Numbered from the stretch's first letter, positions 39,812-50,454 are shown. The stretch is DNA of 64,000 bases from Macrococcoides caseolyticum (GCF_002902665.1 NZ_PPRM01000008.1:1-64000), one strand, 5' to 3'. Notes: generated from the sequence alone by a model not told the origin. Made by a program: numbers and translations.

Positions 39812-42052
39812 CTATTCTTCAATTTGTTCTATTAAAACTGCTCTTGGTTTACTCCCTGTAGCGGGACCAATTACTCCATTTGCTTCCAGCTCATCAATTA
39901 AACGAGCCGCTCTATTGTATCCAATTCTAAACTGTCTCTGCAGTAAACTGGCTGAAGCTTTCTGCTTTTCGATTACAAATGCATATACTTCCAGATAAAG
40001 TTCATCTTCTGAATCATTTTCGCTTTCTTTTACGTCTGCAGGTGTCATCTCTTCAACGTAATTTGCAGACTGCTGTCTTGTAACAAACTGAACGATAGCT
40101 TCTACTTCAGCATCTGATAAGAAAGCCCCTTGTATACGTGTCGGTTTAGATTGTCCATAAGGTAAATATAACATATCTCCTTTACCGAGCAGCTTCTCTG
40201 CACCTTGACTATCCAAAATTGTCCTTGAATCTACAGCACTACTTACACTAAAGGCAATTCGCGAAGGAATATTTGCTTTAATTAATCCAGTGATTACATC
40301 GACAGATGGGCGCTGGGTAGCAATAATCAGATGAATCCCTGCTGCACGCGCCATCTGTGCCAGTCGCATAATGGCTGCTTCTACATCTTTACTTGCCACC
40401 ATCATCAAATCAGCTAGTTCATCAACAATGACTACTATATATGGAAGCTTTGCATTCTTCTCATTCATTTCATGATTCTGTCTTTCGAGATATGCGTTAT
40501 ATCCTTTTATATTTCGTGTACCGGTATGACTGAATAAATCATAACGACGTTCCATCTCACCGACAATTTTCTGCAGTGCCTGAGCAGCTTTCTGAGGATT
40601 TGTGACAACTGGCGTCAGTAGATGCGGTATGCCATTATAGACGTTTAATTCAACCATTTTCGGATCGATCATCATCAGCTTCACTTCATGAGGCTTTGCA
40701 TTCATGAGTATACTTGTAATAATACCATTAATACACACAGACTTACCGCTTCCAGTTGCACCAGCCACAAGTAAATGCGGCATCTTATCAAGTTCTGCAG
40801 TGATTGCTTCTCCTGAGATATCTCTTCCAAGCACAACCCTCAGCTTATTATCGTTTACAGGGGATGCTTCCAACACTTCACGTAGAGTAACCATAGACAC
40901 CGACTGATTCGGGACTTCTATACCGACTGCCGATTTGCCAGGTATCGGCGCTTCTATACGAATATCTTTTGCAGCAAGTGCGAGTGCGATATCGTTGTGC
41001 AGATTAACAATGCGACTGACTTTAACGCCCATAGCAGGCTGTACTTCGTATTGTGTAACAGCTGGTCCAATCCTAATCTGACTTACCTTTGCATTGACCC
41101 CAAAATTCTTTAAAGTCGTTTCTAATAGTTGTCCACGTTTTTTTACGTCCTGCATATTGTTCTTTGCTTTTTCTGCAGCAGGATGTAATAACGTAATCGG
41201 TGGGAGCTTGTAGTTTGGATTCTCATCTTCTGTTGTTGCACTTGTATGCACCACTGATTCAAGATTTATGTTTTCCGTGTTAGACGGTACATCTTTACTT
41301 GTACTTATAAACGCTTCACCTTCACCAAGATCTTCATTGCTATCAAATTGCTGTACGCTATCATAAATCGGAATATCCTCAGCATCTTGAGTAAGCACAG
41401 GGAGGTCAGACACATCGATGACTTCATTATGATGTGTGTTTCTGTCCTTTTTTGCAAAGTCTGTAACTTTATCTATTAACAGACGTAGATATTTCATGAT
41501 CCAAAGGAATATTCTTTCTGCAGCGAGACGGATAGACCTTCCAAGAATGAGCAATGTACTGATGGTTATCATCAGTAGCGATAATAACAGAGAGCCGAAT
41601 GTACTGATTAATGTACTAAACACGATATCATATAGATAACCTATGATACCGCCACCGAAAAAATGAATACCTGAACGGGATTGAAGCTCATAAATCGAAT
41701 TAAATAACGGCAGGATGGGCTTACCATTTAATATATGCTCTATAACCTGTAAAAATGAAGGTAAAGCCACAAGCATCAATAACCAGCCATTGACGCGACG
41801 ATTCAATGGTATCATCTTTTGATTCACGGTATAGTATATCGTCATTAAAAGAATCAGGATATAGACATAAAACCGCGCACTACCTGTAAAGTAAGTAAAT
41901 AGACTGTCAATGCCTACGCCAATGATTCCAAATTGAAAGATGGCGGCAAAGATAAGTCCAATAATCAAAAGAGCGATCAAATAACGATAAGGTATATTAT
42001 CCTTCTTCTTTGTATTACGTTTTTTCTTACGTGTTTTCTTCTTAATAGCCAT
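39812..42052 (-). CDS. ftsK: DNA translocase FtsK/SpoIIIE
   Basis: Pumps DNA at the division septum. The 746-aa protein has a lysine-rich N-terminal tail (residues 2-17), about four to five membrane helices to residue 175, an acidic linker, then the motor with Walker [13 protein letters not shown] near residue 430 and Walker [12 protein letters not shown], and a C-terminal gamma winged helix ([20 protein letters not shown]) that reads KOPS/SRS sites. The length is like SpoIIIE. Confidence 0.95.
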   Translation of the reverse strand: MAIKKKTRKKKRNTKKKDNIPYRYLIALLIIGLIFAAIFQFGIIGVGIDSLFTYFTGSARFYVYILILLMTIYYTVNQKMIPLNRRVNGWLLMLVALPSFLQVIEHILNGKPILPLFNSIYELQSRSGIHFFGGGIIGYLYDIVFSTLISTFGSLLLSLLMITISTLLILGRSIRLAAERIFLWIMKYLRLLIDKVTDFAKKDRNTHHNEVIDVSDLPVLTQDAEDIPIYDSVQQFDSNEDLGEGEAFISTSKDVPSNTENINLESVVHTSATTEDENPNYKLPPITLLHPAAEKAKNNMQDVKKRGQLLETTLKNFGVNAKVSQIRIGPAVTQYEVQPAMGVKVSRIVNLHNDIALALAAKDIRIEAPIPGKSAVGIEVPNQSVSMVTLREVLEASPVNDNKLRVVLGRDISGEAITAELDKMPHLLVAGATGSGKSVCINGIITSILMNAKPHEVKLMMIDPKMVELNVYNGIPHLLTPVVTNPQKAAQALQKIVGEMERRYDLFSHTGTRNIKGYNAYLERQNHEMNEKNAKLPYIVVIVDELADLMMVASKDVEAAIMRLAQMARAAGIHLIIATQRPSVDVITGLIKANIPSRIAFSVSSAVDSRTILDSQGAEKLLGKGDMLYLPYGQSKPTRIQGAFLSDAEVEAIVQFVTRQQSANYVEEMTPADVKESENDSEDELYLEVYAFVIEKQKASASLLQRQFRIGYNRAARLIDELEANGVIGPATGSKPRAVLIEQIEE

Positions 42053-42074
42053 ACTGACACCTACCTTACTAAAT

Positions 42075-42106
42075 AAATAAACAAGCTATTAATAGCTTGT
42101 TTATTT
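42075..42106 (-). terminator. Possible terminator after rnjB
   Basis: A perfect 32-base palindrome (AAATAAACAAGCTATT and its complement) between rnjB and ftsK; with no loop spacer the tip of the stem must open. The U tract is modest. Confidence 0.55.
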
Positions 42107-42111
42107 ATAAT

Positions 42112-43785
42112 TTAAATTTCTGAAATTACAGGAATAATCATCGGACGGCGTTTCGTATGTTCATAGAGCAGCTTACTCAGCTTATCACGCATTTCCTGCT
42201 TAATTTCAGCCCATTCAATTTTATTTTTAGTCAAACCATCCTCTACAATAGCTCTGACCTTTTCTTCAGCTTCTTTTAGAAGATCCTCACTCTCACGTAC
42301 ATAAACAAATCCTCTTGACTGAATTTGTGGCCCTGCAGCGATAGTACGATTTTTCGGGTCGATTGTTACGACAGCAATAAATATACCATCCTCACTTAGA
42401 AGGCGTCGGTCTCTTAATACGATATTGCCGACATCTCCAACACCAATACCATCAATCAAGACATTACCCGCTGTTACCTTTTCGTTCGCAAGCATGTACT
42501 CACCGTCAAAGTTCAGACAATCCCCCTTTTCTAATAAGAAGATATGTTCAGGCAGTACACCTGCCTCAGCAGCAAGCTTCGCATGAGCAATCTGCATCTT
42601 AAATTCACCTTGGACCGGAACAAAGTAAGTAGGCTTCATTAAGTTGAGCATGAGCTTAAGCTCTTCCATACATCCATGTCCAGAAGCATGAATCTTCTTA
42701 TTAGTAGGGATGACTTTCGCACCTGCTTTAACAAGATGATTAATTGTAGAGCCTAATATGACTTCCATGTTAGATGAAGGTGTCGTCGTAATAAATACTG
42801 TATCTCCTTCTTCTATATTCAATATATTATGTTTATTGAGCGCCATCTGTGCAAGTGCCTCTATCGGTTCACCTTGAGTACCAGTCGCAATAATGATGAC
42901 TTCATTCTTAGGATACTTCTCCACATCTTTAATCGGTATCAGCAATTGTTCTTTTATATCAAAGTATCCCAGCTTACGTGCAGTATTAAAAGAGCTTTCT
43001 AATGATTTACCTAGAAATGACACTTTTCGGTTATTTCTTGCTGCGCTGTTTAGTACTTGCTGTATTCTAATGAAGTTCGATGCATAGCAAGAGACAATAA
43101 TACGGCCATTTACTTTAGCAAATTCGTCATTGATGTGACTTTCTATGACGTTCTCAGGTGTATTGTATCCCGGTTTCTCAGCTTCTGTGGAATCACTGAT
43201 CAGCATAAGTACACCATTATCGCCAATCTGTCCCATCTTTGTAATATCTGGTCTATAGCTTCCCGACAAACTCTGATCAAACTTAAATTCACCAGTATAA
43301 ACGATAGCGCCATGTGATGTATGAATCACGATACCAAGACTATCTGGAATACTGTGTGATGTACTGAAAAATGACACGTTCACATTTTTAAAACGCATGA
43401 TTGAGTCATTATTGACAGTGTAATACTTTATCTTCTTATTTATATTCGCTTCTTTCATGCGGTCTTTAACGAGTGCTATCGTCAGACGAGAACCATAGAT
43501 AGGTGCATCAATCTGATTCATAATGTACTTTAAAGCTCCAATTGCATCAACATGCCCGTGCGAAAGGAATATTCCTTTTAATCTTGCCTTGTTCTCAATA
43601 ACATAGTTAATATCTGGTATAACCACATCTATTCCAAGCATCTCATCTTCAGGAAACATCAGTCCTGCATCAAGCATAAACATTTCATCGTCTACTTCAA
43701 CGATGTACATGTTCTTTGCTATTTCACCTACACCACCAAGGGGTGTCATCTTTATATGTTCATTTTCTTTTTTTACTAGATTCAA
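42112..43785 (-). CDS. rnjB: Ribonuclease J2
   Basis: Beta-CASP RNase that partners RNase J1 in RNA maturation and decay. The 557-aa length and sequence are closest, from memory, to staphylococcal RNase J2. The metallo-beta-lactamase motif that reads HxHxDH in active enzymes is HGHVDAIG here (residues 76-83), so the last His is Ala81. RNase J2 enzymes commonly have altered motifs and weak catalysis. The conserved [21 protein letters not shown] and ATGTQGEP segments are present. C-terminal domain ends in [12 protein letters not shown]. Confidence 0.95.
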   Translation of the reverse strand: MNLVKKENEHIKMTPLGGVGEIAKNMYIVEVDDEMFMLDAGLMFPEDEMLGIDVVIPDINYVIENKARLKGIFLSHGHVDAIGALKYIMNQIDAPIYGSRLTIALVKDRMKEANINKKIKYYTVNNDSIMRFKNVNVSFFSTSHSIPDSLGIVIHTSHGAIVYTGEFKFDQSLSGSYRPDITKMGQIGDNGVLMLISDSTEAEKPGYNTPENVIESHINDEFAKVNGRIIVSCYASNFIRIQQVLNSAARNNRKVSFLGKSLESSFNTARKLGYFDIKEQLLIPIKDVEKYPKNEVIIIATGTQGEPIEALAQMALNKHNILNIEEGDTVFITTTPSSNMEVILGSTINHLVKAGAKVIPTNKKIHASGHGCMEELKLMLNLMKPTYFVPVQGEFKMQIAHAKLAAEAGVLPEHIFLLEKGDCLNFDGEYMLANEKVTAGNVLIDGIGVGDVGNIVLRDRRLLSEDGIFIAVVTIDPKNRTIAAGPQIQSRGFVYVRESEDLLKEAEEKVRAIVEDGLTKNKIEWAEIKQEMRDKLSKLLYEHTKRRPMIIPVISEI

Positions 43786-43860
43786 AATAGTTCCTCCTAA
43801 ATTCTACCCGTTCAATTCATACTTCTTATATTATAAGCTAAATAAAGACAATTTAACAAT

Positions 43861-43896
43861 AAAAAATGCGTAAGCCTCTATAATAAGGCTTACGCA
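43861..43896 (-). terminator. Terminator before rnjB
   Basis: An 11-base perfect stem (TGCGTAAGCCT) with an 8-base loop and a U run on the minus strand, ending the transcript of the 84-aa gene. Confidence 0.85.
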
Positions 43897-43905
43897 CATC
43901 TGCTA

Positions 43906-44160
43906 TTATTTCTCTAGTTCCATCTTAAATTCGCCACCAGCTACTGTATAGTGCTTTAATGTCAGCCCCTCAGATGAATAGCGATCTGTGTCCCCTTTAT
44001 AAAGTACAAGCTGCACAGGTGCATTTGTTGTCTCAACTTGTTTAAACGCTAATCCCACATCTTCGCTTGTCGTTGACACATGTACAGTTTCATCTTCAAT
44101 TCTAAAACGTCCTTCTGCTTCAATTTCTGAACCATTCACCTGAATTTTATCAAATACCAT
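43906..44160 (-). CDS. Small conserved-looking hypothetical protein, 84 aa
   Basis: Not recognised. The 84-aa acidic protein is rich in alternating residues suggestive of a small beta-barrel (KIQVNGSEIEAEGRFRI; GEFKMELEK at the end). There is no signal peptide or membrane segment. AAGGAG lies upstream of the ATG, and a strong terminator follows. It is placed between mlpA and rnjB on the same strand. Function unknown. Confidence 0.7.
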   Translation of the reverse strand: MVFDKIQVNGSEIEAEGRFRIEDETVHVSTTSEDVGLAFKQVETTNAPVQLVLYKGDTDRYSSEGLTLKHYTVAGGEFKMELEK

Positions 44161-44227
44161 AGTTACATCTCCTTGTTATATAGTCATCCATATTATACAT
44201 TTTTAGCAAGGATTAATCTATAGAAAC

Positions 44228-45418
44228 CTAGTAAATTCGGTAACTTGCATACGCTTTCTTAAAAACCTGCAGCGTTTCATCAACCTCTTCTAATGTAACA
44301 GCCATTATTTTATCTTCAAGTTCATGTATCTCATATATCTTATTATAAAGCAGTATGCTCTTACCCATATGCTCCATAATGGAGCCATCATAATCTAGAT
44401 TCATATATAAATTTGTTACAAGGTAATGTTTGGTTTTTAAAAGCAACGATTCGTCAATACCTGCTGCAAGCTGCTTGTGTATAAGATGAATCTCTGTCAT
44501 ACATCGCTCTATGTTTTTTGCGTCAGTAGCGAAGTATGTATATAGAACACCACCCTCTTCATAAGCATCGACCGATGAATATAATGCATAGCATAATCCT
44601 TGTGCTTCCCTTAACCTTCTGAATAGCAGACTCGTCATACTGCCACCATAAATATTGTTTATAATTTCATAGCATGTACTTTTTTCATCCAGATAGCCTA
44701 TTCCTCTATGCGCTAGTATAACATGTGCTTGTTCCATACTTTCTTTATGATGCGTAAGATGCATCGTGTTCATTGTAAATCTTTTCAGCGGGCGTCTAAC
44801 ATTATGAACAGAGTTAAATTGCTCAAAGTAATCCTTAATAAAATGATAGTCAGTTCCAACATACGACAAGATCATATTATTCGGCTGATAAAACTTATGA
44901 TAAAAATCTTCAAGCATTGTCTGAGTAATATTATTCACACTGTCAGCCGTACCAAGAATCGGTGTATTATATGGTGACCCTTGGAATAATACAGCTTCAA
45001 ATTGTTCGAATGCACGTTCTTCATCATCATCTTCGATCATTTTTATCTCTTCAAGAATGACCTGACGTTCTTTTTCTAGTTCATCATTCGGGAACGTAGC
45101 ACAGAAGACCATTTCTTTCAGCAATTCAATCGCAACACGTTCAAAACGTTTTAACGTCTTAATCGAATAACATGTATATGTCTTCGTTGTATAGGCATTG
45201 ACTTCTCCACCGATTGCATCAATTTTATCTGATATCTCTTGAAATGGAAACTGCTTCGTCCCTTTAAATACCATATGTTCAATAAAATGCGCGATACCTG
45301 ATGGATAACCTTCCTCATCCGATGTACCCACTTTAATATAAAGTCCAATATGCACAACCTCTAACTTTGTTTCATGATATGCAAACGTCATATCATTCTT
45401 AAGTTTAATATGCTCCAA
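44228..45418 (-). CDS. mlpA: M16-family zinc peptidase MlpA-like
   Basis: Processing-peptidase-like zinc protease. The 396-aa protein has the inverted zinc motif HFIEH at residues 44-48 and the supporting glutamate in RQVILEEIKMIEDD, plus RLREAQGLCYALYS in the second half. It lies downstream of pnp, the position of mlpA (ymxG) in Bacillus, where it has been linked to regulation of proteases. It is the third M16 gene in the window, with ymfH and ymfF. Confidence 0.87.
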   Translation of the reverse strand: MEHIKLKNDMTFAYHETKLEVVHIGLYIKVGTSDEEGYPSGIAHFIEHMVFKGTKQFPFQEISDKIDAIGGEVNAYTTKTYTCYSIKTLKRFERVAIELLKEMVFCATFPNDELEKERQVILEEIKMIEDDDEERAFEQFEAVLFQGSPYNTPILGTADSVNNITQTMLEDFYHKFYQPNNMILSYVGTDYHFIKDYFEQFNSVHNVRRPLKRFTMNTMHLTHHKESMEQAHVILAHRGIGYLDEKSTCYEIINNIYGGSMTSLLFRRLREAQGLCYALYSSVDAYEEGGVLYTYFATDAKNIERCMTEIHLIHKQLAAGIDESLLLKTKHYLVTNLYMNLDYDGSIMEHMGKSILLYNKIYEIHELEDKIMAVTLEEVDETLQVFKKAYASYRIY

Positions 45419-45445
45419 ATAATCTCCTCACAGACAAATCAAATA

Positions 45446-45472
45446 AAAAGGTGAGACATATCGCCTCACCTT
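45446..45472 (-). terminator. Terminator after pnp
   Basis: AAGGTGAG pairs with CTCACCTT across a 9-base loop, followed by U-rich sequence on the minus strand, between pnp and mlpA. Confidence 0.7.
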
Positions 45473-45478
45473 AATGCT

Positions 45479-47590
45479 CTATTTTTCTTCTGATGCTTTC
45501 TTCTCTTCTTCTAACAGCACTTTTCGTGATGCATTTATGCGACCTTGTTTATCAATCTCAGTGACTTTCACCAGGAACTGATCGCCAAGCTTCACAACAT
45601 CTTCTACTTTGTTTATACGTTCTAAAGCAATTTGCGAGATATGTACGAGCGCATCTTTACCTGGGAAGATTTCAACAAATGCACCGAACTTCTCGATACG
45701 TTTTACCGTTGCCATATAAATCTGGCCAACCTCAGCTTCACGTACAATATTTTCGATCAACTTCTTCGCCGTCTCTATCATTGATGCATCACTTGAACCG
45801 ATGAACACTGTACCATCTTGTTCAATATCAAGCTTAACTCCTGTTGCATCGATAATTTCGTTGATTTTCTTACCACCTGGTCCGATAACATCACGAATCT
45901 TATCAGGATTAATATGAATAATTTCAATTTTAGGTGCGTATTGGCTAAGTTCTGCTCTTGGTTCAGAAATTGTAGATAACATATGTTCCATAATATGCAG
46001 ACGACCTACTCGCGCCTGCTCTAATGCTTCACGTAAGATATCTTCCGTTAACCCATTAATCTTAATGTCCATCTGTATTGCTGTGATACCTTCTTTTGTC
46101 CCTGCAACTTTAAAGTCCATATCACCAAGTGCGTCTTCCATACCTTGGATATCAGATAGAATTGTATAATTTTCATCTTTTGTTACAAGACCCATTGCAA
46201 TACCCGCAACTGGTGCTTTAATAGGTACACCCGCATCCATCAAGGCAAGCGTAGAACCACAGATTGATGCTTGTGAACTAGAACCATTTGATTCTAAAAC
46301 CTCCGATACAACACGAATTGTATATGGGAATTCTTTTTCATCTGGAATGACCTGCAATAGCGCACGTTCACCAAGTGCACCATGGCCAATTTCACGACGA
46401 CCTGGTGCGCGAATTGGCCCAGTCTCACCTACAGAGAAATTCGGGAAGTTATAATGATGCATATAACGCTTCTCTTCTTCTACACCAAGCCCATCGATAA
46501 TCTGATGCTCACCTAGCGCACCAAGTGTTGCAACTGATAATGCCTGCGTTTGTCCACGTGTAAATAATCCCGAACCATGTACACGTGGTAAAATACCGAC
46601 TTCTGAATCAAGCGGTCGAATTTCGTCTGGGCGACGTCCATCCGGGCGCACTTTTTCTTCTGTGATAAGACGACGCACTTCTTCTTTGATCAGTGCATCA
46701 AACTTCTTGTTCACTGCAGTGATAACAGCTTCATCTTCACCTTCAAAAGCTTCGATAACCTTTAATTTGATTGCTGTAATATTTTCCTCACGTGCAAGCT
46801 TTTCCTGAGTCTGAATCGCTTGAGATAGTCCAAAGCTTTCTGATAATTGTTCTACCTTTGATTCTAAGTCTGCATCCACTTCAACAGGTACAAACTCAGA
46901 CTTTACAGGTTGTATCTCATCAATGATCGATTGCTGGAATTCAACAAGTTTCTTGATTTCAGCATGACCGAACATGATTGCTTCAAGCATCTTATCTTCC
47001 GCTACTTCTTTTGCACCCGCTTCAACCATGTTGACCGCATCGAAGTGACCAGCAACTTGTAAGTCCAGAACAGAAACTTCGCGCTGCTGAACGTCAGGAT
47101 TTATGATGAGTTCTCCATCAACTAAACCTACATTTACACCTGCAATTGGTCCTTCAAATGGAATATCTGAAACCGCAAGCGCCATAGATGAACCGATCAT
47201 CGCTGCCATTTCAGGTGAATTATCCGGGTCTACACTCATAACGATAGAAATGACCTGAACATCATGACGATAACCTTTTGGGAATAATGGACGAATCGGG
47301 CGATCAATCAATCGTGAAGTCAAAGTAGCATCCTCACCTGGACGGCCTTCACGTTTGTTGAATCCTCCAGGTATTTTACCTGCTGCATATAATTTCTCTT
47401 CATAATTAACCATTAACGGGAAGAAGTCCACATCTCTAGGTTCTTTACTCGCTGTCGCCGTTGATAATACTACCGTATCCCCGTAGCGTACGAGTACTGC
47501 ACCATTTGCTTGTTTCGCTAACTGGCCAGTTTCAATAATTAATGGACGACCTGCCCATTCTGTTTTAAAAACTTTCTTTTCTTGAGACAT
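45479..47590 (-). CDS. pnp: Polynucleotide phosphorylase
   Basis: 3'-to-5' phosphorolytic exoribonuclease of the RNA decay machinery. The 703-aa protein has two RNase PH domains (first from residue 1, second with [13 protein letters not shown] near residue 325), a KH domain ([15 protein letters not shown] near residue 560) and an S1 domain ([20 protein letters not shown] near residue 625). Start ATG 47590 ([12 protein letters not shown]) fits the family and has GAGGAGA upstream; an in-frame start at 47641 lies next to the rpsO terminator. It follows rpsO as usual. Confidence 0.97.
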   Translation of the reverse strand: MSQEKKVFKTEWAGRPLIIETGQLAKQANGAVLVRYGDTVVLSTATASKEPRDVDFFPLMVNYEEKLYAAGKIPGGFNKREGRPGEDATLTSRLIDRPIRPLFPKGYRHDVQVISIVMSVDPDNSPEMAAMIGSSMALAVSDIPFEGPIAGVNVGLVDGELIINPDVQQREVSVLDLQVAGHFDAVNMVEAGAKEVAEDKMLEAIMFGHAEIKKLVEFQQSIIDEIQPVKSEFVPVEVDADLESKVEQLSESFGLSQAIQTQEKLAREENITAIKLKVIEAFEGEDEAVITAVNKKFDALIKEEVRRLITEEKVRPDGRRPDEIRPLDSEVGILPRVHGSGLFTRGQTQALSVATLGALGEHQIIDGLGVEEEKRYMHHYNFPNFSVGETGPIRAPGRREIGHGALGERALLQVIPDEKEFPYTIRVVSEVLESNGSSSQASICGSTLALMDAGVPIKAPVAGIAMGLVTKDENYTILSDIQGMEDALGDMDFKVAGTKEGITAIQMDIKINGLTEDILREALEQARVGRLHIMEHMLSTISEPRAELSQYAPKIEIIHINPDKIRDVIGPGGKKINEIIDATGVKLDIEQDGTVFIGSSDASMIETAKKLIENIVREAEVGQIYMATVKRIEKFGAFVEIFPGKDALVHISQIALERINKVEDVVKLGDQFLVKVTEIDKQGRINASRKVLLEEEKKASEEK

Positions 47591-47660
47591 GTATGTATCT
47601 CCTCTCTCACATATATCCTTAATCATAACATGACAATTCATATTATGTCATAAATAGCAT

Positions 47661-47695
47661 AAAAAAAACGAAAGAAACATAGGTTTCTTTCGGTA
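47661..47695 (-). terminator. Terminator between rpsO and pnp
   Basis: A CGAAAGAAAC stem with a 4-base loop and eight U on the minus strand. Read-through or a separate promoter must supply pnp. Confidence 0.85.
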
Positions 47696-47704
47696 AAATT
47701 AGAA

Positions 47705-47974
47705 TTAACGACGTAATCCTAATGATTTAATTAATTCACGGTAACGTTGAACATCGTTCTCACGTAAGTAAGTTAATAAGTTTTTACGACGACCTACCAT
47801 TTTTAATAAACCACGACGTGAATGGTGGTCTTTCTTATGAGTACGTAAATACTCGTTTAACGCATTGATTTCTGCTGTTAAAACTGCGATTTGTACTTCT
47901 GGTGATCCTGTGTCAGTTTCATGTACACGGTATTGTGCAATGATTTCATTTTTACGTTCTTGTGAAATTGCCAT
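47705..47974 (-). CDS. rpsO: 30S ribosomal protein S15
   Basis: Small-subunit protein binding the 16S rRNA central domain. The 89-aa length and the blocks [24 protein letters not shown] and [10 protein letters not shown] are standard. AGGAGG precedes the ATG. It has its own promoter (48062-48089) and a structured leader. Confidence 0.98.
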   Translation of the reverse strand: MAISQERKNEIIAQYRVHETDTGSPEVQIAVLTAEINALNEYLRTHKKDHHSRRGLLKMVGRRKNLLTYLRENDVQRYRELIKSLGLRR

Positions 47975-47984
47975 TATTAATAGC

Positions 47985-48056
47985 CTCCTATAAATTTAGT
48001 TGACACCATAACCTGAGCATAAAGTCGGAGTGATCTATAAGCCAAGGAAAGGTACC
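47985..48056 (-). promoter_or_regulatory. rpsO leader, possible S15 autoregulatory element
   Basis: The transcript from the rpsO promoter has a leader of roughly 80 bases that can fold on itself: CCUUGGC near its start pairs with GCUCAGG with one mismatch, with outer ACC/GGU pairs. S15 represses its own mRNA through such leaders in several bacteria, using different structures. The assignment here is inference. Confidence 0.35.
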
Positions 48057-48061
48057 TCGTT

Positions 48062-48089
48062 ATTATATCATGAATCAATAATTAATCAA
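48062..48089 (-). promoter_or_regulatory. rpsO promoter
   Basis: Minus strand TTGATT (48084-48089), 16-base spacer and TATAAT (48062-48067), with an upstream TG giving an extended -10. It overlaps the 3' end of ribF. Confidence 0.72.
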
Positions 48090-49035
48090 GATGAATGTGA
48101 TTCAATATTTCAATTGCCTGTGCTTTATCCGCATTTATTTGCGCAATCAGACTATCGATACCATCAAACTTCTTTTCAGCGCGTAAAAATTCATACCACT
48201 CAATTTCAACACGCTCCCCATATATCGAGTCTTTGAAATCAAAGATATTCACTTCTATCGAAACTTGCTGTTTTTCAGGATCATGGAAGGTTGGTTTTAC
48301 CCCCACATTACATACACCTTTATATATCTTACCAGTCTGATCGAGTTTCAGCGTAACGGCATACACACCTAAACGTGGTAATACAAAATTCTCATTCGGC
48401 TCAACATTTGCCGTCGGAAATCCGATTGTACGTCCACGCTTTTCACCTTGAACAACAAGACCAGTGATTTTATAAGGTCTTCCAAGTTGTGCATTCACCG
48501 ATTCGATATCGCCATGCATCAGATCTTTACGAATTGATGTAGTAGAAACTTTCTCGTCAGCTAGCGCATGTCTTTCTACAGTCGTTACATTAAAATCCTC
48601 TTTATCCGCTTCAAGTTTAAGCATATTTCCCTTTCCATATTTACCATAAGTAAAATCAAAACCAGCTACAACTTCTTTTACATGATTTTTAGTAAAATAA
48701 TTCGAGATAAAATCATGCTCCTCCATTTTAGCGAGTGAAGAAGTAAATGGTACGATAAATAAATAATCAATACCCATCGTTTCTAATATATGCTTCTTCT
48801 CCTGCATCGGTGTCAAATAATCTGTGCGCTGTTTTTCAGGATTTAAGACGACAGAAGGGTGAGGATCAAATGTCATCACCGCTTTTTTTAATCCTTTATT
48901 TTCAGCAATACATATCATGGTTTCAATGACCTTCTGGTGGCCAGTATGAATCCCATCAAAGAAACCAACTGCAAGCGCACAAGGTTCATGATCGTAACAC
49001 TGCTCGATCGGATGTATCATTTCAATTGTTTTCAT
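48082..49035 (-). CDS. ribF: Bifunctional riboflavin kinase/FMN adenylyltransferase
   Basis: Converts riboflavin to FMN and FAD. The 317-aa protein has the N-terminal nucleotidyltransferase domain (GFFDGIHTGHQKVI near residue 24; STTSIRKDL) and the C-terminal flavokinase domain (GRTIGFPTANV near residue 205). The length is normal. It follows truB by 9 bases in the rbfA-truB-ribF cluster. Confidence 0.96.
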   Translation of the reverse strand: MKTIEMIHPIEQCYDHEPCALAVGFFDGIHTGHQKVIETMICIAENKGLKKAVMTFDPHPSVVLNPEKQRTDYLTPMQEKKHILETMGIDYLFIVPFTSSLAKMEEHDFISNYFTKNHVKEVVAGFDFTYGKYGKGNMLKLEADKEDFNVTTVERHALADEKVSTTSIRKDLMHGDIESVNAQLGRPYKITGLVVQGEKRGRTIGFPTANVEPNENFVLPRLGVYAVTLKLDQTGKIYKGVCNVGVKPTFHDPEKQQVSIEVNIFDFKDSIYGERVEIEWYEFLRAEKKFDGIDSLIAQINADKAQAIEILNHIHLD

Positions 49036-49044
49036 AGCTATCCC

Positions 49045-49941
49045 CTAATTAAATACTTTTTTAGCTTTGATCAAACCTGGATGCTTGTCATCCGGTATGA
49101 AAATTGCTATTACCTTATCATTGTACGACATCACCGTCTCATCTTCAATCGGTGGGCTCATCTGACGTAACTTTTGGCCGTACATAATCTTGACGGATGT
49201 CGGCTCATCGACAGCGACATGCCGCATATGGGCGAGCCCCGTCTCTATCGGTTTGAGAAGCTCAGCTATTGCATCATAGGGTACTTCACGTAACGCATCT
49301 ATTGTAATACAGTCTTCAAGCTTAAATCCACCGCTCTCCGTTCGTGTCAAATCGGACATATGGCCAATAGTACCCAGACCTTCTGCTATCTGAGTAGCAA
49401 GTGTTCTAATATATGTCCCTTTACCACATGCGACTTCAATATTGAATATACATTTACCATCCATAAAACGAACAGCACTTGTACGTATTAATTCGTAAAT
49501 CTGCACTGTACGTTCTGGACGCTCAACCTCAATTCCTTCACGTGCATATTCATACAATTTGCGCCCTTTCACCTTAACCGCCGAATACATCGGTGGAACT
49601 TGTCTGATTGAACCCGTTAGTCGAAGTAATACTTCATCAACCTGCGCCTCTGTGAACATCCCTTCTTCAATCGATACGGTCTTCACAATCTCACCATGAG
49701 CATCTTCAGTCGCCGTTTGAACGCCAAGGGTCACTTCTGCAATATAACGTTTACCACTCTGCATCACATAATCACTGATACGCGTCGCCTTACCGACACA
49801 AATCGGCAATACACCATCCACTTCAGGATCAAGCGTCCCGGTGTGGCCGACTTTCTTCGTCCTTAATATTTTACGTAGCTTAAACACCACATCGTGACTC
49901 GTCATCCCACGTGCCTTATTAATACCGATAATGCCATCCAT
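49045..49941 (-). CDS. truB: tRNA pseudouridine(55) synthase
   Basis: Makes pseudouridine 55 in the tRNA T loop. The 298-aa protein has the catalytic Asp in GHTGTLDPEVDGVLP near residue 38, with KVGH before it and the PUA-like C terminus. It starts at ATG 49941; the preceding GGAGTG lies inside the hairpin described at 49943-49987. It follows rbfA. Confidence 0.96.
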   Translation of the reverse strand: MDGIIGINKARGMTSHDVVFKLRKILRTKKVGHTGTLDPEVDGVLPICVGKATRISDYVMQSGKRYIAEVTLGVQTATEDAHGEIVKTVSIEEGMFTEAQVDEVLLRLTGSIRQVPPMYSAVKVKGRKLYEYAREGIEVERPERTVQIYELIRTSAVRFMDGKCIFNIEVACGKGTYIRTLATQIAEGLGTIGHMSDLTRTESGGFKLEDCITIDALREVPYDAIAELLKPIETGLAHMRHVAVDEPTSVKIMYGQKLRQMSPPIEDETVMSYNDKVIAIFIPDDKHPGLIKAKKVFN

Positions 49942-49942
49942 A

Positions 49943-49987
49943 AAAAAACACTCCTTCAGTAAACTCTAAAATAGTTTACATGAAAAA
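49943..49987 (-). promoter_or_regulatory. Hairpin covering the truB ribosome binding site
   Basis: On the minus strand an imperfect stem, with core GTAAACT paired to AGTTTAC and outer ACACT paired to AGTGT, is followed by seven U and then the truB ATG. The GGAGTG ribosome binding site lies in the 3' arm. It looks like a weak attenuator or a translational gate between rbfA and truB. Confidence 0.4.
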
Positions 49988-49998
49988 GTGTGATTGGT

Positions 49999-50343
49999 CT
50001 ATTTATCTCTATTTAATTCCGCAATCATACGCTCGATTTTATTACCATAGTCAATGGATTCATCATATTTAAATTTCAAGTCAGGTACAATACGTAAATC
50101 CATACGATGTGCGATTTCTGATTTAATGAATCCTTTAGATTTCTCCAGACCTTCTAAAGATTTCTTACGCTCTTTCTCTTCTCCAAGCACCGTTACGTAA
50201 ACCGATGCCAGACTTAAATCACCCGTAACCTCAACTTCTGTCACTGTAACAAAACCGACATTCGGATTCTTTAGTTTCTGATTGATAATTTCACTGATTT
50301 CTTTCTTAAGCTGTTCACCAACACGCTCACTTCTTAAACTCAT
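49999..50343 (-). CDS. rbfA: Ribosome-binding factor A
   Basis: 30S assembly factor. The 114-aa KH-like protein has [19 protein letters not shown] at the start and the conserved [13 protein letters not shown] and [11 protein letters not shown] segments. I chose ATG 50343 (MSLRSERV) with AGAGGTG upstream; an in-frame ATG at 50391 adds 16 unlike residues. In relatives it follows infB directly. Here the ilv operon lies between them and rbfA has its own promoter. Confidence 0.95.
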   Translation of the reverse strand: MSLRSERVGEQLKKEISEIINQKLKNPNVGFVTVTEVEVTGDLSLASVYVTVLGEEKERKKSLEGLEKSKGFIKSEIAHRMDLRIVPDLKFKYDESIDYGNKIERMIAELNRDK

Positions 50344-50374
50344 ATACTTCACCTCTATACTTTCGATTACTTTT

Positions 50375-50404
50375 ATTATAAGGATTCGCACTGCTGATTG
50401 TCAA
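50375..50404 (-). promoter_or_regulatory. rbfA-truB-ribF promoter
   Basis: Minus strand TTGACA (50399-50404), an 18-base spacer and TATAAT (50375-50380): both hexamers are perfect. It lies 32 bases before the rbfA ATG and diverges from the ilv promoter. Confidence 0.85.
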
Positions 50405-50427
50405 TTTTACAGTTTTGTATCTTGCTA

Positions 50428-50442
50428 AATTTTTAGAAAATT
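50428..50442 (+). promoter_or_regulatory. CodY box at the ilv promoter
   Basis: AATTTTTAGAAAATT matches the CodY consensus AATTTTCWGAAAATT at 14 of 15 positions. It ends 12 bases before the ilv -35. CodY, activated by isoleucine and GTP, represses ilv genes in relatives. It is also about 23 bases upstream of the divergent rbfA -35. Confidence 0.85.
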
Positions 50443-50454
50443 TTAAATATTGTG

